Of a stretch of DNA of 64,000 bases, positions 62,186-64,000 are shown piece by piece (positions within the stretch are counted from its first letter, which is position 1; the number at the start of each line of letters is the position of its first letter). Below the pieces are notes generated by a model, which saw only the letters and a list, made by a program, of their open reading frames with translations, was not told where the DNA came from and searched no databases. The DNA is taken from contig NZ_RCZB01000001.1 in NCBI RefSeq assembly GCF_006438785.1, positions 1,313,912 through 1,377,911 of the forward strand, given 5' to 3'. A program made the translations under genes and the position numbers. Source of the stretch: Rhodanobacter glycinis. Its GTDB lineage: Bacteria > Pseudomonadota > Gammaproteobacteria > Xanthomonadales > Rhodanobacteraceae.

Positions 62186-62717
62186 GGCATCTACTGGTCA
62201 GTGGAGACAAGGATTGAGAATGGTGGGTAAAAAGCCTTGAAAGGATACGCTGCGTGACATGGCGAATCCACCCACGCAGCGCGGTTTGCACCATGCCCAT
62301 GCGCATGGGTTCATGTGAACCACCGCTGCTGTCTGCACCGGAGTGTGCGGTTGCACACGTGCAATGCGCGCCTGAGTTCATGCGTGTGTCACTGCATTGT
62401 CCCGGGCAGCGATGCAGATCAACTCGATCCGTGCCGCTCTCATCCGCGGCACGGATCGAAACGGCATCGCCCAAAACGACAGTTCGTGCTTTCTGGACTT
62501 TTTTGCCGACGCTCGCCTATGCTCCGCGGGTCGAAAAAGGCAGGGACGGTTTTGGTAAGCCCGTCCCCTTCTCCCTTCAGGCGAGAAGCTCTGTTCCGCG
62601 CCATGCGCGAGTACCCACGGCGACGATCCGGCGATATGCCGGGCGCTCGCGTGGGTGTTTCGACAAGGCCTTCGTCCTTGGCTCTCACGCGGGCTCAATC
62701 CAACGGGAGCCTTTGCC
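62186..62717. other. Divergent gene-free region with inverted repeats
   Basis: Between the NAD-glutamate dehydrogenase and VOC genes. Contains a near-palindrome TTGCAC-AC-GTGCAA (62351-62364), a perfect 13-bp inverted repeat CGATCCGTGCCGC with 8-nt loop (62425-62458), and the structured leader described next. No gene is credible here. Confidence 0.6.
62518..62660 (+). ncRNA. Candidate structured 5' leader or small RNA
   Basis: A TATGCT -10-like element (62518-62523) is followed by three hairpins: GGGACGG/CCGTCCC (62543-62549 with 62561-62567), CTTCTC/GAGAAG (62568-62573 with 62583-62588), and ACCCACG/CGTGGGT (62613-62619 with 62650-62656) enclosing CCGGC/GCCGG. The third ends in GTTTC. It matches no RNA family I recognise. 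It could control the VOC gene or be a separate sRNA. Confidence 0.4.
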
Positions 62718-63101
62718 ATGCGTTTGAATCATCTCGACCTGCACGTCGCCGACGTCGCGGCAACCCGCGACTTCCTCGTCCACCATTTCGATTTTCGACA
62801 CATCGAAACCCGCGGTCGCGACGGGCTGGCGATCCTGCACGATTCTGCCGGCCTGGAGCTGGTCATCAGTCATCCGTCATCGAAATTTGGTGGTGCGGAT
62901 GCAGGCAGCGTCGGTGCCAACACTTACCACATCGGCTTCATCCTGCCGGACAAGGCCGACGTGGACCGGCTGTACGAACGCTTGCGAGCCGCCGAGGCAG
63001 AACTGTGGGAGGCACCGCAGGCGATCCGCGGGGGCTGGATGTTCTACTGCATGGCACCGGGCCGCATCCTGATCGAGGTGGGCTGGCGCCCTGGCCATTG
63101 A
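62718..63101 (+). CDS. VOC superfamily (glyoxalase-like) protein
   Basis: 127-residue VOC protein with the metal-site pattern well kept: His5 in RLNHLDLHVADVAATRDF, a Glu in LELVISHPS, His71-type residue in NTYHIGFILPD and a final Glu in GRILIEVGW. This set fits an active metalloenzyme (lyase, isomerase or dioxygenase); the substrate is unknown. The ATG follows GGGAGC. It is preceded by a long structured leader, unusual for such a small enzyme gene. Confidence 0.87.
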   Translation: MRLNHLDLHVADVAATRDFLVHHFDFRHIETRGRDGLAILHDSAGLELVISHPSSKFGGADAGSVGANTYHIGFILPDKADVDRLYERLRAAEAELWEAPQAIRGGWMFYCMAPGRILIEVGWRPGH

Positions 63102-63452
63102 CCGCGCGATCACGGCTGCCACGAAGCAAACGTCACGCCATGGCGTGACGGGTAACCCGACTCCGGGCAGACAGGCGAGTCGTCGTCAGGCTGTCCACAT
63201 CGCAGCGAGGCCTGTCAATGGCTGGATTCTCGCCGCCAACAAAATGTAAACTGCCCGGTATAGTCTGGCCGTCCAAGGCGCCGGACATGGCGCCTGCGGC
63301 CGCACGTGAGCACACCGGTGGTCAGACGCCTGACCGTCCGGCCAACTTATGACACAAGACACGAAGGTCGCGATGCAGTATCTGGTTTCCGGAATTGCTG
63401 CATCGCTCCTTGCCATACCCATTCCCCCGATCAAGCAAGTTCTGGAGCTCCC
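63102..63452. promoter_or_regulatory. Upstream region of the RND-pump adaptor gene
   Basis: No gene is seen. A perfect 20-bp palindrome CGTCACGCCATGGCGTGACG lies at 63131-63150 and an 8-bp inverted repeat CGATGCAG/CTGCATCG with 19-nt spacing at 63371-63405. A TATAGT (63259-63264) could be a -10 box, but no good -35 is present. The palindromes are candidate operator sites for a pump regulator. Confidence 0.5.
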
Positions 63453-64000
63453 ATGAAGTCCTCGTTACTGAGCACGCCCTTGTTGTGCCTGAGCCTGCTG
63501 GCGCTGGCCGCCTGCAGCAAAGGCAAGGAACAGGGGCCGCCGCAGATGCCGCCACCGGAAGTGGGCGTGTTCACGGCACAGCCGCAAAGCTCGCCACTGA
63601 CCCGCGACCTCGTTGGACGACTGTCGCCGTACCGCAGTGCCGACGTGCGTGCCCGCGTACCCGGCGTGCTACTCAAGCGCACTTACGACGAAGGTACCAA
63701 CGTCAAGAAAGGCCAGCTGCTGTTCCAGATCGATCCGGCTCCGCTGAAAGCCGTGCTGGCCGCCAGTTCCGCTGCGCTGGCCCAGGCCCAGGCAACCCAT
63801 ACCAATGACAAGATCACCGCGCAGCGCGTGCGTGAGCTGGCGCCCAAGGGCTACGTCTCCAAGTCGGACCTGGACAATGCTCTGGCCGCCGAACGCAACT
63901 CGGCAGCCGCGGTACAGGCAGCCCAGGCCAACGTGCAGACTGCCCGCATCAACCTTGGGTATGCCAACGTCACATCGCCGATCGATGGTCGCGCCGGCCA
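63453..64000 (+). CDS. RND efflux pump periplasmic adaptor (partial)
   Basis: Runs off the window end with 182 codons visible and no stop. The lipoprotein signal ends in LALAACSKGKE, so the adaptor is lipid-anchored. The mature part begins VGVFTAQPQ and SPYRSADVRARVPGVLLKRTY, then GTNVKKGQLLFQIDP, a coiled-coil hairpin (about 100-160) with APKGYVSKSDLD, and the VTSPIDGRAG return strand. These are typical of MexA/AcrA. The RND transporter and outer-membrane channel presumably follow outside the window. Confidence 0.93.
   Translation, partial: MKSSLLSTPLLCLSLLALAACSKGKEQGPPQMPPPEVGVFTAQPQSSPLTRDLVGRLSPYRSADVRARVPGVLLKRTYDEGTNVKKGQLLFQIDPAPLKAVLAASSAALAQAQATHTNDKITAQRVRELAPKGYVSKSDLDNALAAERNSAAAVQAAQANVQTARINLGYANVTSPIDGRAG

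Noticed and set aside
59972..62230. 752-residue open frame antisense to the glutamate dehydrogenase
   Set aside because: Antisense shadow; the dehydrogenase motifs on the minus strand are unambiguous.

Overview
This window is 64 kb of GC-rich chromosome from a gammaproteobacterium that looks like a member of the Xanthomonadales/Lysobacterales, probably close to Rhodanobacter, Dyella or Luteibacter. That placement is inferred from the gene set: a copLAB-type copper operon, a soluble RnfB joined to nth, a Xanthomonas-type dCTP deaminase, a fused E1 alpha-beta ketoacid dehydrogenase and a giant NAD-dependent glutamate dehydrogenase. No rRNA, tRNA or CRISPR array was seen.

Layout. 0.1-15.8 kb is core housekeeping DNA: rimO, a dienelactone hydrolase/HIT pair, dcd, apbC, metG, rnfB-nth, a DUF1800/DUF1501 secreted pair, and a PadR-controlled membrane protein. 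15.8-20.1 kb is an accessory island. 20.1-25.8 kb returns to core genes (YkgJ, a cyclophilin-type isomerase, a methyltransferase, AsmA, EamA). 25.8-31.7 kb holds an ATP-grasp gene and a five-gene copper-resistance operon. 31.8-49.4 kb is core: rlmJ, slp, a CDF transporter, DUF2058, mfd, a 7TM-GGDEF cyclase, E1 alpha-beta, glutaryl-CoA dehydrogenase and others. 49.4-55.4 kb has a large secreted protein, a WYL regulator and the divergent operon NIPSNAP / LysE / alpha-beta hydrolase / ABM monooxygenase. 55.4-64 kb has a 5'-nucleotidase, NAD kinase, NAD-glutamate dehydrogenase, a VOC protein behind a structured leader, and the start of an RND-pump adaptor.

The most unusual part is the island at about 15.9-20.1 kb. 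It reads as a cluster of integron gene cassettes without a visible integrase (a CALIN). Four attC-like sites of the Xanthomonas/Pseudomonas family lie immediately behind short, visibly AT-richer genes. The array is split into two halves facing away from each other: four cassettes on the minus strand and two on the plus strand, around a 530-bp gene-free centre. The cassettes encode a class III nucleotide-cyclase-like protein, a protein with a ParB-like motif, a PD-(D/E)XK nuclease-like protein, a small membrane protein whose C-terminus is read through its attC, a secreted Rap1a/Tai-like protein, and a FosX-type fosfomycin-resistance gene cut off by what looks like an IS3-family remnant. A cyclase-like gene and a nuclease-like gene in an integron array make a plausible, untested anti-phage or anti-plasmid candidate.

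The copper operon runs CusF-like protein, CopL, CopA, CopB, cytochrome c, and is rich in Met/His metal-binding repeats. Several convergent gene pairs are separated by perfect hairpins that probably terminate transcription from both sides.
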